Shown piece by piece: positions 28,810-39,863 of a DNA stretch of 64,000 nt. A program made the position numbers and the translations under genes. The DNA comes from Hyphomonadaceae bacterium (GTDB taxonomy: Bacteria > Pseudomonadota > Alphaproteobacteria > Caulobacterales > Aquidulcibacteraceae): NCBI GenBank assembly GCA_019753105.1, contig JAIELJ010000006.1, positions 434,001 to 498,000 of the forward strand, in the 5' to 3' direction. The first letter of the stretch is position 1; each line of letters starts with the position of its first letter. The notes beneath the pieces were generated by a model that did no database searches, was not told the origin of the DNA, and saw only the letters and a list, made by a program, of their open reading frames with translations.

Positions 28810-29130
28810 ATGAAACGTCAAATCTCGCTCGCTCTCGCTTCCGTTATCGCTCTCGCCTTCGTGACCGCTTCGCCCGCCGCCGCCGATACGCCGCGCCGCG
28901 CGTCGCTCAGCTATGCCGAACTCAACCTCAACAGTGACGCCGGCGCTCAAGTCCTGGAACGCCGCATCCGCTACGCCGCGCGCCAAGCCTGCGGTTTCCG
29001 CCGTGGCCCGATGGATCTCTACGAGCGCGCGGAGATCCGCCGCTGCATGCGTGACGCGCTCGCGCAAGGCGCGAGCGAAGTTGCAGCGTTACGCGATAGC
29101 CGCACCGTGGCGCTCGCCTCCGCAAGCTAA
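28810..29130 (+). CDS. UrcA family secreted protein
   Basis: This 106-residue protein has a signal peptide (about 1-25, cleaved after AAA). The mature part carries the UrcA pattern, with SYAELNLNSDAGAQVLERRIRYAARQACG and a second Cys in RRCMRDAL, probably disulfide-bonded. The family is common in Sphingomonadales and Caulobacterales and is of unknown function. The ATG at 28810 follows GGGAAGACC. Confidence 0.82.
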   Translation: MKRQISLALASVIALAFVTASPAAADTPRRASLSYAELNLNSDAGAQVLERRIRYAARQACGFRRGPMDLYERAEIRRCMRDALAQGASEVAALRDSRTVALASAS

Positions 29131-29142
29131 GTGACTGCGCCG

Positions 29143-29163
29143 GCGGCGGTTGCGCACCGCCGC
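29143..29163. terminator. Possible bidirectional hairpin between the urcA-family gene and dnaJ
   Basis: GCGGCGGT (29143-29150) and ACCGCCGC (29156-29163) form a perfect 8-bp stem with a five-base loop between convergent genes. No clear U-tract follows on either strand, so termination by this hairpin alone is uncertain. Confidence 0.35.
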
Positions 29164-29179
29164 TGGCGCTGCTTCGCCG

Positions 29180-30331
29180 CTACCGGCTCGGGCCTTCAGC
29201 GCCTTCGAAGAACTTTTTCACGCTGTCGAAGAAGCCTTGTGTTTGCGGATGGGCTTCTTCGCCGCAATCTTTGGCGAACTCTTCGAGAAGTTTGCGTTGC
29301 TTGGCGCTCAAATTCACCGGCGTTTCCACCAAGAGCTCGATGTGCAGGTCGCCGCGGTCTTTGCCGCGCAGGTGCGACATGCCTTTGCCTTTGATGCGGA
29401 AGCGGCGGCCGGTTTGTGCGCCGGCGGGGATCGTGACCTTGGCGCGATCGCCGTCGATGGTCGGCACTTCGATCTCGCCGCCGAGCGCTGCTTTGCACAT
29501 CGGCGTCGGCGCGCGGCAATAGAGATCGGGGCCGTCGCGTTCGAACAGATTGTGCGGCTTCACCGAGAGGAAGAGATAGAGATCGCCGGGCGGGCCGTTG
29601 CGCGCGCCGCTATCGCCTTCGCCGGCTAGGCGGATGCGCGTGCCATCTTCGACGCCCGGCGGAATCTTCACGGAGAGCGTACGCTCTTTCTGCACTTGTC
29701 CGCGTCCGCCGCAGCTTTTGCACGGCGACTTGATCGATTGGCCTCGGCCGTGACAGGCAGGGCAGGTGCGCACGATGCGGAACATGCCTTGGCTGGCGCG
29801 CACTTGGCCGACGCCATTGCAAGTTCGGCATTGCTCGAGCGGGGCGTTGCCTTCCGAGCCTGAGCCGCTGCACGGCTCGCACGCTTGCGCGCGCGGCACG
29901 ACGATTTCGCGCTCCATGCCGCGGAAGGCTTGTTCGAGCGTAATCTCAACGTCGTAGCGCAGATCGGCGCCGCGTTGCGGGCCGTTGCGGGCGCGGCCGC
30001 CGCCACGCGCGAACATGTCCTCGAAGCCGCCGCCGAAAATCTCGTTGAAGATATCGGAGAAGTCTGCCGCGCCTGCGCCGCCGAACGGGCCTTGGCCGCC
30101 GCCTTGGAAGGCGGCTTTGCCGAAGCGATCATACTGAGCGCGTTTCTCGGGATCGGAGAGCACCGAATAGGCTTCGCCGATTTCCTTGAATTTCTCTTCG
30201 GAAACCTTGCAGCCCGGATTTTGATCCGGGTGCAGCTTCATCGCGAGTTTGCGAAAAGCGGACTTGATCGTCGCCTGATCGGCGTCGCGGGCGACGCCCA
30301 GAATCTCGTAATAGTCGCGACCGGCGCTCAT
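29180..30331 (-). CDS. dnaJ: Chaperone DnaJ
   Basis: This DnaK co-chaperone has 383 residues. It has a J-domain with HPD in KLHPDQNPG, a Gly/Phe-rich region, four CxxCxGxG-type zinc-finger repeats (CEPCSGSG, CRTCNGVG, CPACHGRG, CKSCGGRG) and C-terminal substrate-binding domains. The ATG at 30331 starts MSAGRDYYEILGV. It follows dnaK on the same strand with a gap of about 100 bp, forming the usual dnaKJ operon. Confidence 0.97.
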   Translation of the reverse strand: MSAGRDYYEILGVARDADQATIKSAFRKLAMKLHPDQNPGCKVSEEKFKEIGEAYSVLSDPEKRAQYDRFGKAAFQGGGQGPFGGAGAADFSDIFNEIFGGGFEDMFARGGGRARNGPQRGADLRYDVEITLEQAFRGMEREIVVPRAQACEPCSGSGSEGNAPLEQCRTCNGVGQVRASQGMFRIVRTCPACHGRGQSIKSPCKSCGGRGQVQKERTLSVKIPPGVEDGTRIRLAGEGDSGARNGPPGDLYLFLSVKPHNLFERDGPDLYCRAPTPMCKAALGGEIEVPTIDGDRAKVTIPAGAQTGRRFRIKGKGMSHLRGKDRGDLHIELLVETPVNLSAKQRKLLEEFAKDCGEEAHPQTQGFFDSVKKFFEGAEGPSR

Positions 30332-30435
30332 GATTGCACCGACATGAGAAAGAGGCGGGCGACCCGCAAGGAGTAGCACCGCCTCAGCTCAGTTTGAAAG
30401 GCACGCTGACGCATCGTTCAAACCCCGACGCGGCG

Positions 30436-32349
<1,914 letters not shown>

Positions 32350-32644
32350 ATCTCAGTCCTCATTCATTCCAGCGACGTGGTTTCGGCTCTCGGACCCCTT
32401 GTGAGGCATCCCCGTAGCCGCGTCCTGTTCCAATCAAAAGCCAATGATCAGCCCGTCGCCCCCTCAAGCTTCGGACCGTGATCGTTACGCCGTCATGTGG
32501 TGTATCGACTTCGTGGTGCAAGGCTTTTGGGGCGTGCTATCCGCATTCGTTTTGAGGAAATAGCCCCCTGCGGCTGGTCCATTGATTTGCCTCAACCATT
32601 CAGCGGAACAAAAAAGAAACCGAATAGGCAAAGAACACACTGCC

Positions 32645-33271
32645 ATGACCCGTCCGGCCTCCGATCTCGATGGCTTCAAGCTGTGGCCTGGTCTGCTCGA
32701 CCGGGCCGCACAGGAGGCCCTGCGCGACGAGGTGTTCGCGCGGATGCGCCAGGCGCCGCTCTACATTCCGCGCATGCCGAAAAGCGGCGTGCCGATGCGG
32801 GTGCGGATGACGAATTTCGGCGCGCTCGGTTGGGTGACGGATAAGGAGCAGGGGTACCGCTATCAGGCGGGCCATCCGGAGAACGGCAAGCCGTGGCCGG
32901 ATATTCCAGAGAGCGTGCTGGCGCTCTGGCGCAAGTACTCGGGCTATCCGGCTGATCCAGAGGCGTGCCTCGTCAATTACTACGAAGGCGATGCGCGCAT
33001 GGGGCTGCACGTCGATAGTGACGAGGACGATTGGGATGCGCCGGTGCTCTCGATCTCGCTCGGCGATACGGCGATCTTTCGCGTCGGTGGCGTCGTGCGC
33101 TCCGATCCGACGCGCAGCGTGCGGCTCGCATCAGGCGATGTGTGCATGCTCGCCGGCCCAAGCCGGCGAGCATTTCACGGTGTCGACCGCATCTTGCCCG
33201 GCACCTCGCGGCTGTTGCCGAAAGGCGGCCGGATCAATCTCACGGTGCGGCGGGTGACGGTGCCGCGCTAG
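32645..33271 (+). CDS. alkB: AlkB-type 2-oxoglutarate/Fe(II) dioxygenase
   Basis: AlkB enzymes oxidatively remove alkyl groups from DNA or RNA bases. The 208 residues contain LVNYYEGDARMGLHVDSDE with the iron-binding HxD, FRVGG, the second His in RRAFHGVDRI, and the 2-oxoglutarate-binding Arg in RINLTVRRV. The ATG at 32645 begins MTRPASDLDGF. The 3' end overlaps the convergent peptidase gene by 32 bp. Confidence 0.93.
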   Translation: MTRPASDLDGFKLWPGLLDRAAQEALRDEVFARMRQAPLYIPRMPKSGVPMRVRMTNFGALGWVTDKEQGYRYQAGHPENGKPWPDIPESVLALWRKYSGYPADPEACLVNYYEGDARMGLHVDSDEDDWDAPVLSISLGDTAIFRVGGVVRSDPTRSVRLASGDVCMLAGPSRRAFHGVDRILPGTSRLLPKGGRINLTVRRVTVPR

Positions 33272-34631
33272 CGGCAGGCGCCGGCGCTTCCGCGGGCGCC
33301 GCAGCTGGCGCCGGCGCTGGTGCTTGGCGATCGCGCACGAAATCCGGAACCCAACCCGGAGGAGGGCCGCCGGGCGTGTTGGGATGGCGGCCAGCCGCGA
33401 TCTCATTGGCCTTCCACACCATCGAATTGTGCACGCGATTCCAGCCCGACGGGTGGGTGTAGAAGATGATCTCTTCGAGCAGACCGGGCTCCATCTTACG
33501 ATATTCGCTGAGCATCAGCGCCGCTTCGGCGAAGCCATCTGGCTCGCGCGCGGCGTTCAAGCCGAACATGTCCGCTTGTTGCTCGTTGAAGCGCGTGAGG
33601 TTGCGCTGCATCGGGCCGGTGACGATGCCGATGGCGGCGATAATCGCCATGATCAACGGCAATCCGGCGGGATCTGCGATGTCGCGTATGCCCCACCGTT
33701 CGTTCTTCGCGACCGCTCTAAAGATGAAATGCACTGCGGCGAACGTGAACAGGATAACGATCGAGCCTAGCAGCAAGCCCGAGACGTTATGCCGGAGCGT
33801 GTAGTGGCCGATCTCGTGACCCATAACGGCGCGCACGGCTTCAGGGCTGCCGCGTTCAAGCAATGTGTCTGCGAGTGAGATGCGCGTTGTCGGGCCGAAG
33901 CCGGAGACGTTGGCGCTGATCGAATTGGTTTGCCGCGAACGGTCATACACCATGACGTCTGTCGCCGGCACGCCATTGGCTTGCGCCATCGCGAGAATAG
34001 AGTCGCGCAGCTCGCCTTGCTCCATCGGCGTGTAGGTGTTGAACATCGGCGCGATGAACACGGGATAGAGCGTGCTCATCGCGGCGCCGAAGGCGATCGT
34101 CACCACCGAGCCCCAGATCCACCATGTGTTTCGCGCCGCGCGCACGATTAGGTAGAGCACGGTGAGGAAGAGCGAGCCGACGATTAGCGCAATCGCGAAG
34201 CCTTGCGCCTGTTCACCAAGCCATTGCGGCAGCGTTTGAGTGGAGAGGTCGTAGCGATGCTCGCGCACGAAGCCGACATAGTAAGCGACCGGGAACGTGA
34301 GCAGGGTTGATACGAAGATGTAGAAGAACGACGTGCCGAGAGCGACGAGTGGAAACCACTTCACCGTCCGCTCAAGCCAGCTACGCACGCCGCGCGCCCA
34401 GCCGAGCACCAAGAACAAGCCCGCGACGATGATCGAGATTGCGATTTCGGCGTAGCCGATAATGTAGCCGCCTTCGAAGTACGCGTTCGAGCGGTCGGTC
34501 GCCTCACCCGCCATCGTGTCGAGCCAAGCGCGTGTGGCTTGCTCGGGATCGAAGGGCAGGGGCTGTGCGGCGAACGCCGGTCCCGCAGCTGCGAACACCG
34601 CGGCGAACGCGGCTAGGCTCAACAAGCGCAT
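33240..34631 (-). CDS. M48 family (Ste24-type) membrane metallopeptidase
   Basis: This 463-residue protein has a signal peptide (about 1-21) and several transmembrane helices. It has the zinc motif HEIGH in VMGHEIGHYTLRH and a distal Glu in the NEQQADMFGL region. The C-terminal tail of about 40 residues is almost wholly Pro and Ala. CAAX protease homologues in bacteria act in membrane protein quality control. The start at 34631 follows a GGGGGAAG ribosome site. Confidence 0.92.
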   Translation of the reverse strand: MRLLSLAAFAAVFAAAGPAFAAQPLPFDPEQATRAWLDTMAGEATDRSNAYFEGGYIIGYAEIAISIIVAGLFLVLGWARGVRSWLERTVKWFPLVALGTSFFYIFVSTLLTFPVAYYVGFVREHRYDLSTQTLPQWLGEQAQGFAIALIVGSLFLTVLYLIVRAARNTWWIWGSVVTIAFGAAMSTLYPVFIAPMFNTYTPMEQGELRDSILAMAQANGVPATDVMVYDRSRQTNSISANVSGFGPTTRISLADTLLERGSPEAVRAVMGHEIGHYTLRHNVSGLLLGSIVILFTFAAVHFIFRAVAKNERWGIRDIADPAGLPLIMAIIAAIGIVTGPMQRNLTRFNEQQADMFGLNAAREPDGFAEAALMLSEYRKMEPGLLEEIIFYTHPSGWNRVHNSMVWKANEIAAGRHPNTPGGPPPGWVPDFVRDRQAPAPAPAAAPAEAPAPAASAAPSPAAP

Positions 34632-34745
34632 TTTGATCTTCCCCCGAAGACTTAAATCCGAAGATTTGACTGGTCGCGACCCTGCGCCCGCTCCAAATGA
34701 CACGCAAGGGGACGCGCGTGAGGCGCGATCCATGAGGGAGCGCGC

Positions 34746-35618
34746 ATGAGACTGGACACGCCTGAGGGCAATTTTCCGCCGACCCGCCGCAACGTCGCGG
34801 CTTCGCTGTTCTTCGCCGGTTACGCAACCGCGGCGGTGTCTTCGTGCGCCAGCCCTGTGACCACACCTGGCGATGCGCTGATCGAAGAAGACGTGCACGT
34901 CAACGGCGCCGGCGGCTATCGCTTGCCCGCTTACGTTGCGCGGCCGAGCGCGCGCGGGCGCCGCGGCGCAGTGATCGTCGTCAATGAGATTTTCGGCATC
35001 CACAATTACATCAAGGATGTCTGCCGCCGCCTTGCACGCGAAGGTTATGTCGCTATCGCGCCGGACTATTTCGATCGCGCCGGCGATCCCGCGCCCATGA
35101 CTGACTTCGCGCAAATCCGCGAGATCGTTGCCACGGCCAACCACGCACAAGTCATGGGCGACACCGGCGGAGCGATTGATTGGCTTCGTGCACAAAGCTT
35201 CGTCGCCGGCGATCGCATCGGCATCACCGGCTTTTGCTGGGGCGGCACGGTTGTCTGGATGGCGGCGGCGCAGGCGCCAAACATCAAGGCGGGCGTCGCG
35301 TGGTACGGGCGCGTTGTGCGGCCTGCACCAGGTTCATGGGGCTCAGACGAAGATCGGCCCTGGCCGCTCGATGTTGCCGCTAGCATCAACGCGCCAGTGC
35401 TTGGTCTCTACGCGGAGAACGACAACGGCATTCCACTCGAAGGCGTGGAGCGTTTTCGCGCGGCGTTGATCGCCGCGAACCGGCCGTCGGAAATCATCGT
35501 TTATCCTGGCGTTCAGCATGGTTTTCACGCTGATTATCGCCAAAGCTACAACGCGGAAGCGGCGGCTGATGGCTGGTCGCGCGCGCTAGCGTGGTTCCGT
35601 CAGCACGGCGTTTCGTAA
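34746..35618 (+). CDS. Dienelactone hydrolase family protein with a Tat/lipoprotein-like leader
   Basis: This 290-residue protein has an N-terminal TRRNVAASLFFAG segment like a twin-arginine signal, followed by SSCASP that could be lipidated. The hydrolase domain has VVNEIFG, the nucleophile motif GFCWGG and the catalytic Asp and His in AENDNGIP and VQHGFH. It is thus a likely exported paralogue of the enzyme at 5687-6376. The ATG follows ATGAGGGAG and is divergent from the M48 peptidase gene. Confidence 0.9.
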   Translation: MRLDTPEGNFPPTRRNVAASLFFAGYATAAVSSCASPVTTPGDALIEEDVHVNGAGGYRLPAYVARPSARGRRGAVIVVNEIFGIHNYIKDVCRRLAREGYVAIAPDYFDRAGDPAPMTDFAQIREIVATANHAQVMGDTGGAIDWLRAQSFVAGDRIGITGFCWGGTVVWMAAAQAPNIKAGVAWYGRVVRPAPGSWGSDEDRPWPLDVAASINAPVLGLYAENDNGIPLEGVERFRAALIAANRPSEIIVYPGVQHGFHADYRQSYNAEAAADGWSRALAWFRQHGVS

Positions 35619-35659
35619 CGCTCACGTTGCCAAAATCGGAAACTTGTGCTACACAATTG

Positions 35660-35689
35660 AAGCCGCGCCGGGAAACCGCGCGGCTTTTT
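35660..35689 (+). terminator. Intrinsic terminator after the exported dienelactone hydrolase
   Basis: AAGCCGCGC (35660-35668) pairs perfectly with GCGCGGCTT (35678-35686) and is followed by a run of five T. It lies about 40 bp after the hydrolase stop codon and before the aldo/keto reductase gene. Confidence 0.85.
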
Positions 35690-35808
35690 CCGATCTGCGT
35701 CTCGCATATTTCTCATTTCAGACACGCGCATCGCGCGCGCTGCCGCGTGGACCGGACTTGTTTTGAATTGACCACTTCATAGCGGGCGTCACGCCCAAAG
35801 GATTGCTC

Positions 35809-36873
35809 ATGCGTTATCGCAAACTTGGCCGTACCGGTCTTGCCGTATCCGAAATCTGCCTCGGCACCATGACGTTTGGCGGCGATGGATTCTGGAAAGT
35901 CATCGGCGCGCTCGAACAGGAAACGGTGACGAAGCTCACCAAGACTGCGTTCGATCAGGGTGTCACTTTCATTGACACCGCCAACATCTATTCAAACGGC
36001 ATGTCGGAGCAGGTTCTCGCCGGCGCGATCAAGGATCTCCCGCGCGATGAATTGGTGATCGCGACGAAGCTCTTCGGCCGCATGGGTGCTTATGGCGCGG
36101 CCGATACGCCGGACGAGAAGCGCCGCGCCAAGAACACCAATCTCTGGGGCCTGTCGCGCAAGCATGTGTTCGATGCCATCGATGCGAGCCTCGAGCGCTT
36201 GGATCTCGATTATGTCGATCTCTACCAAGTCCACGCCTTCGATCCGCTGACGCCGCTCGAAGAGACGCTTGAGGCGCTTGATGAAGTCGTGCGGTCGGGG
36301 AGAGTGCGCTATATCGGGCTCTGCAACTACGCGGCATGGCAGATCGCAAAGGCGCTGGGCGTATCGGAGCGCAGCGGCTTGGCGCGGTTTGAATCGGCGC
36401 AGATGTATTACTCGATCGCCGGCCGCGATCTCGAACGCGAAGTCGTGCCGCTCGCCGTCGATCAGCAACTCGCCATCTTGCCGTGGAGCCCGCTTGCGGG
36501 CGGCTTCCTCTCGGGCAAATATACACGCGATGGGGCGCCAACCGATGGCTCGCGCCGCATCGCCTTCGACTTCCCGCCGGTCGATAAGGAGAAGGCCTAC
36601 GACATTATCGATGTCATGAAGGCGATCGGCGATGCAAAGAATGCGAGCGTCGCCCAAGTCGCGCTCGCGTGGCTCTTGCACAAGAAGCACGTCACCAGCG
36701 TCATCATCGGCGCGAAGACGGAAAAGCAGCTGATCGACAATATCGCCGCGACGAACGTCGAACTGACAAGCGAGGATATGGCCAAGCTCGATGACGTCTC
36801 GAAGCTGAAGCCTGAGTATCCAGGCTGGATGCTGGAGCGCCAAGGTGGCGATCGCACGAGCGGTATCTCGTAA
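35809..36873 (+). CDS. Aldo/keto reductase
   Basis: This 354-residue NADPH-dependent oxidoreductase starts MRYRKLGRTGLAVSEICLG. It has the catalytic Asp and Tyr in FIDTANIYSNGMSE, the Lys in VIATKLFG, the His in YQVHAFDP and SVIIGAKTEKQL for cofactor binding. The substrate is unknown. The ATG at 35809 follows AAAGGA. The gene ends in front of a strong bidirectional hairpin. Confidence 0.94.
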   Translation: MRYRKLGRTGLAVSEICLGTMTFGGDGFWKVIGALEQETVTKLTKTAFDQGVTFIDTANIYSNGMSEQVLAGAIKDLPRDELVIATKLFGRMGAYGAADTPDEKRRAKNTNLWGLSRKHVFDAIDASLERLDLDYVDLYQVHAFDPLTPLEETLEALDEVVRSGRVRYIGLCNYAAWQIAKALGVSERSGLARFESAQMYYSIAGRDLEREVVPLAVDQQLAILPWSPLAGGFLSGKYTRDGAPTDGSRRIAFDFPPVDKEKAYDIIDVMKAIGDAKNASVAQVALAWLLHKKHVTSVIIGAKTEKQLIDNIAATNVELTSEDMAKLDDVSKLKPEYPGWMLERQGGDRTSGIS

Positions 36874-36882
36874 ACGCGCACG

Positions 36883-36917
36883 AAAAAGCGGCGGCGCTCT
36901 TGTCCAGCGCCGCCGCT
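36883..36917. terminator. Bidirectional intrinsic terminator between aldo/keto reductase and the PPC-repeat gene
   Basis: AGCGGCGGCGCT (36887-36898) is the exact reverse complement of AGCGCCGCCGCT (36906-36917), with a seven-base loop. An A-run at 36883-36887 gives a U-tract on the minus strand, so it mainly ends the PPC-repeat gene. It can also block read-through from the reductase. Confidence 0.85.
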
Positions 36918-36943
36918 CCCACGTGCGTCCCCCGGCGTTCTGC

Positions 36944-39121
36944 CTACTGACGCGCGATCGTTACTTGATACCAGCCGATGGTGCCGCCAAGGCCGCTCGC
37001 CTGGATGAGGTATGAGCCCGATTGTTCTGGCGTGAAGCGCAAGCGCGCATCGCGACCCGGGCCGCTGTCGTCGTCACTGCCGAGAACTGAGTTGTCCTCA
37101 AGCACAACGGCGACGAACGGATCCGCGAGCGGCCGCTCGCCATGACCGCTCACCGTAATCGTGTAGGTGACGCCGCCTTCGAGATCGACACGGAAGCTGT
37201 CGAGATCGCCTTCGATGTCGATCCGGCTGACCCGTTCATCGCCCGCTTGGTCGAGTATTTCGTCGGTGTAGGCGTGGCCAGGCACATCCGTATCGACGGC
37301 GCGAAGGCTGTACCGGCCGGTGCTCTGGCCGTCATAAGACGACACGGCGAGGAAGTACGGCCCGCCCGTCACAGGAACGTGCGTGAGGTAAGAGTTCAGG
37401 CCCACGCCGCCGTCATCGTCTCGTGCGATCTCCTGGCCTTGTTGATCGTAGAGAACGAGCAGGGGATCGGCCAAGGTGTTGCCCGTGCCGTCATCCCAAC
37501 CATCGACATAATAGCGGTACGTGCGGCCTTCGATGGCTTCGAGCACAAACCAGTCGACATCGCCGGCTGCGCCGATCGTGCTGACGCGGCCTTCGAAGCC
37601 AGCCTGCACATACTCCGCACCTTCAGCTGAGTCGCCGACTTCGCCGGCGACAAGCATGAGGCTGTAGCGGCCAGCCGCATCTTCGCCGAAGCCGCGTGCT
37701 TCAATGTAATAGGCGCCAGCCGTCGGTGCGACGAATTCAGCCCAGGCGTTGAGGCCTTCACCGCCATCGTCGTCGCGCAGCAGCTCCGTACCGTTGGCAT
37801 CATAGAAGACCAGGTAGGGGTCGCCCAACGCGTCGGCCGCGCCTTCGGCCGAGTTCAAGCCAACGCGCACGCCTTCGCCTTGCGCAAGCTCGATGCGATA
37901 CCAATCGCGGTCGCCGGCCGGAGAGAGATTGCCTTCACGATAATCGCCCGCGCTGCTGAGGCTTGCATCGGTGCTCGTGTCGCCGGGGATGTCGCCGGCG
38001 CGTGCGCTGAGCGTGTAGTTGCCGGTGTAGGCGTCAGCGAAGGCTTGAGCGGCAATGAAGTACGTGCCGGTGCTCGGCGCGCTGAACTCGAGATACGAAT
38101 TCAAATTGCCGCCGCCATCGTCATCGACAGCGATATCTTCGCCTTGCGCATTGTGCACGCGGAGCAGGGGATCACCGACGGGGGTGTCGCCCTCGCCGCG
38201 CAGCGCGAAGCGATAAGTCTGGCCTGCTTCGAGGCGCAGACGATACCAATCCTGATCGCCTTCGGTCTCAAGTGATCCGTTGACGTCCTGGCCGAGCGTG
38301 ATGCGGCCGCGCGTATTGCGGTTCGCCGCCAAGCCGTCGTCCGGAACGCGTTCTGAAGTGACGTTCAACGCATAGCCGCCAGTGTAGGCATTGGCGTAAG
38401 CGCTGGCCTCGATGAACACTTCCGTGTTTTCGCGAACGGTGAACTGAAGCGCGGAGTTCAAACCCTCTGCGTCGTCATTTGCGGCGATCTCATTGCCGTC
38501 GCTATCGACGACGCGGAGATAGGTATCGCCGACGGCCGGGTCGCCACTGCCGTTTAGCGTCACGGAATAGCGAGTGCCAGTGCGGGCGCTCAGGCGGTAC
38601 CAATCGACATCGCCTTCATATTCAAGCTGCCCATTAACGGCGCGGCCGATGTTCAAGCGGCTGCGCGTGCCGGCGTCATTGCCGGCGTCATCGGCCGGGA
38701 GTTCGGTCGAAGCGACCGCCAAGCGATACTGGCCGGTCTCACCTTCGGAATAGGCACGCGCTTCGACGAACACGTCGCCGCTTTGCGACGCGACGTAAGT
38801 GAGCGCGGAGTTGAGGCCATTGGCGTCGTCATTGAAGGCAAGCTGGTTGCCGGCGGCGTCGTAGACGGAAAGCACCGGATCGACCGCCAAGCCTTCGGCA
38901 TTCGGCACGCCCTCGAGAGTAAGGCTATAGCGCCGGCCTTGCTCGACGCGCAGACGATACCAATCGCCATCGCCCGCTGGATTGATCTCACCATCAACGG
39001 TCGCGCCATCGCGGACGCTCGACGTTGTGTTGGCGTCAGCTGACGGATCGGTTTGCGCCAGCGCCGGCGCGCCCATGAGCAACGCGACCGCAGCCGCGCC
39101 AAAAAATAGTTTCCCCCGCAT
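36944..39121 (-). CDS. Secreted protein with six tandem PPC-like beta domains
   Basis: This 725-residue protein has a signal peptide (about 1-22, ALA-Q). Six repeats of about 100-115 residues follow. Each has a GD.DWYRL-type strand, a YSLTL-type strand, an Asp/Gly turn like DDDGG.GLNS, and a Y.L terminal strand, resembling bacterial pre-peptidase C-terminal domains. No enzymatic domain is present, which is unusual for PPC domains. The Asp-rich turns suggest Ca2+ binding. The start at 39121 was chosen because it begins the signal peptide. Confidence 0.87.
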   Translation of the reverse strand: MRGKLFFGAAAVALLMGAPALAQTDPSADANTTSSVRDGATVDGEINPAGDGDWYRLRVEQGRRYSLTLEGVPNAEGLAVDPVLSVYDAAGNQLAFNDDANGLNSALTYVASQSGDVFVEARAYSEGETGQYRLAVASTELPADDAGNDAGTRSRLNIGRAVNGQLEYEGDVDWYRLSARTGTRYSVTLNGSGDPAVGDTYLRVVDSDGNEIAANDDAEGLNSALQFTVRENTEVFIEASAYANAYTGGYALNVTSERVPDDGLAANRNTRGRITLGQDVNGSLETEGDQDWYRLRLEAGQTYRFALRGEGDTPVGDPLLRVHNAQGEDIAVDDDGGGNLNSYLEFSAPSTGTYFIAAQAFADAYTGNYTLSARAGDIPGDTSTDASLSSAGDYREGNLSPAGDRDWYRIELAQGEGVRVGLNSAEGAADALGDPYLVFYDANGTELLRDDDGGEGLNAWAEFVAPTAGAYYIEARGFGEDAAGRYSLMLVAGEVGDSAEGAEYVQAGFEGRVSTIGAAGDVDWFVLEAIEGRTYRYYVDGWDDGTGNTLADPLLVLYDQQGQEIARDDDGGVGLNSYLTHVPVTGGPYFLAVSSYDGQSTGRYSLRAVDTDVPGHAYTDEILDQAGDERVSRIDIEGDLDSFRVDLEGGVTYTITVSGHGERPLADPFVAVVLEDNSVLGSDDDSGPGRDARLRFTPEQSGSYLIQASGLGGTIGWYQVTIARQ

Positions 39122-39288
39122 TGGGCTTCTCCCTCCAAAATCCCGAAACACGCAGGCGCTTGAAGCACGGCGAGCGCTGTTCGTCGCTATGGTTAACAAT
39201 CATTCATGTTCGAGGCAAAGCCGCATTCAGGCGGAACGGCGCCCTGTTACCCGCGCCGACGCATAGCGCCGCCAGTTTTGTGGATAGC

Positions 39289-39861
39289 TCAGACTTTGAT
39301 GTCGACCGTGGACGGGCTCGCGCCGGCATTGGCTTGGCCGGATGAGACCAGCACCATTGCGGCGCGCACTGTGCGGTCACCCAGAACATAGCCTGGCTGC
39401 ATCACCTCAGCGACGACGCCAGCCGGGTGGGCGGACGGCGCTTGTGCGACGGCTTGGTGGAGCTTCGGATCGAACGTCTCGCCGATGGCGCCGACGCGCT
39501 TCAAGCCGTGGCGCGAGAAGGCATCGACCAACGCGCGCTCGGTGAGTTCGAGCCCAGTGAGCAGGTTTTTCACCGCTTCATCGCTGCTGTCACGCGGCGC
39601 GGCTTGAAGCGCGCGGCTTAGTGTGTCGGCGATGGGCAACAGGTCGGACGCGAAGCGGTCAATCGCGTAGGTGCGCGCATCTTGCGCTTCACGTTGGGCG
39701 CGGCGGCGCGTGTTCTCAGCATCGGCCATCGCGCGCAGAACATCTTCGCGCGCCTTGGCGAGTTCGGTTTGAAGGCCGTCAATGACGTCACGGACATCGA
39801 TGCCTGCGTCGGCGGCGTTTTCCGGCGTAAGATTCGGCTGGGCGTTTGTTTCGTCCGACAT
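39289..39861 (-). CDS. grpE: Nucleotide exchange factor GrpE
   Basis: GrpE is the DnaK nucleotide exchange factor. The 190 residues have an N-terminal acidic region, a long coiled-coil containing MADAENTRRRAQREAQDA, and a C-terminal beta domain with GLKRVGAIGETFDPKLHQAV. It follows hrcA on the same strand, and their ends overlap near the ATG. dnaK and dnaJ lie about 8 kb away. Confidence 0.96.
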   Translation of the reverse strand: MSDETNAQPNLTPENAADAGIDVRDVIDGLQTELAKAREDVLRAMADAENTRRRAQREAQDARTYAIDRFASDLLPIADTLSRALQAAPRDSSDEAVKNLLTGLELTERALVDAFSRHGLKRVGAIGETFDPKLHQAVAQAPSAHPAGVVAEVMQPGYVLGDRTVRAAMVLVSSGQANAGASPSTVDIKV

Positions 39862-39863
39862 TC

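Noticed and set aside
39180-39215. CtrA-like TTAACAATCATTCA upstream of the PPC-repeat gene
   Set aside because: Only one half-site is good; the second half has two mismatches, so it was not called.
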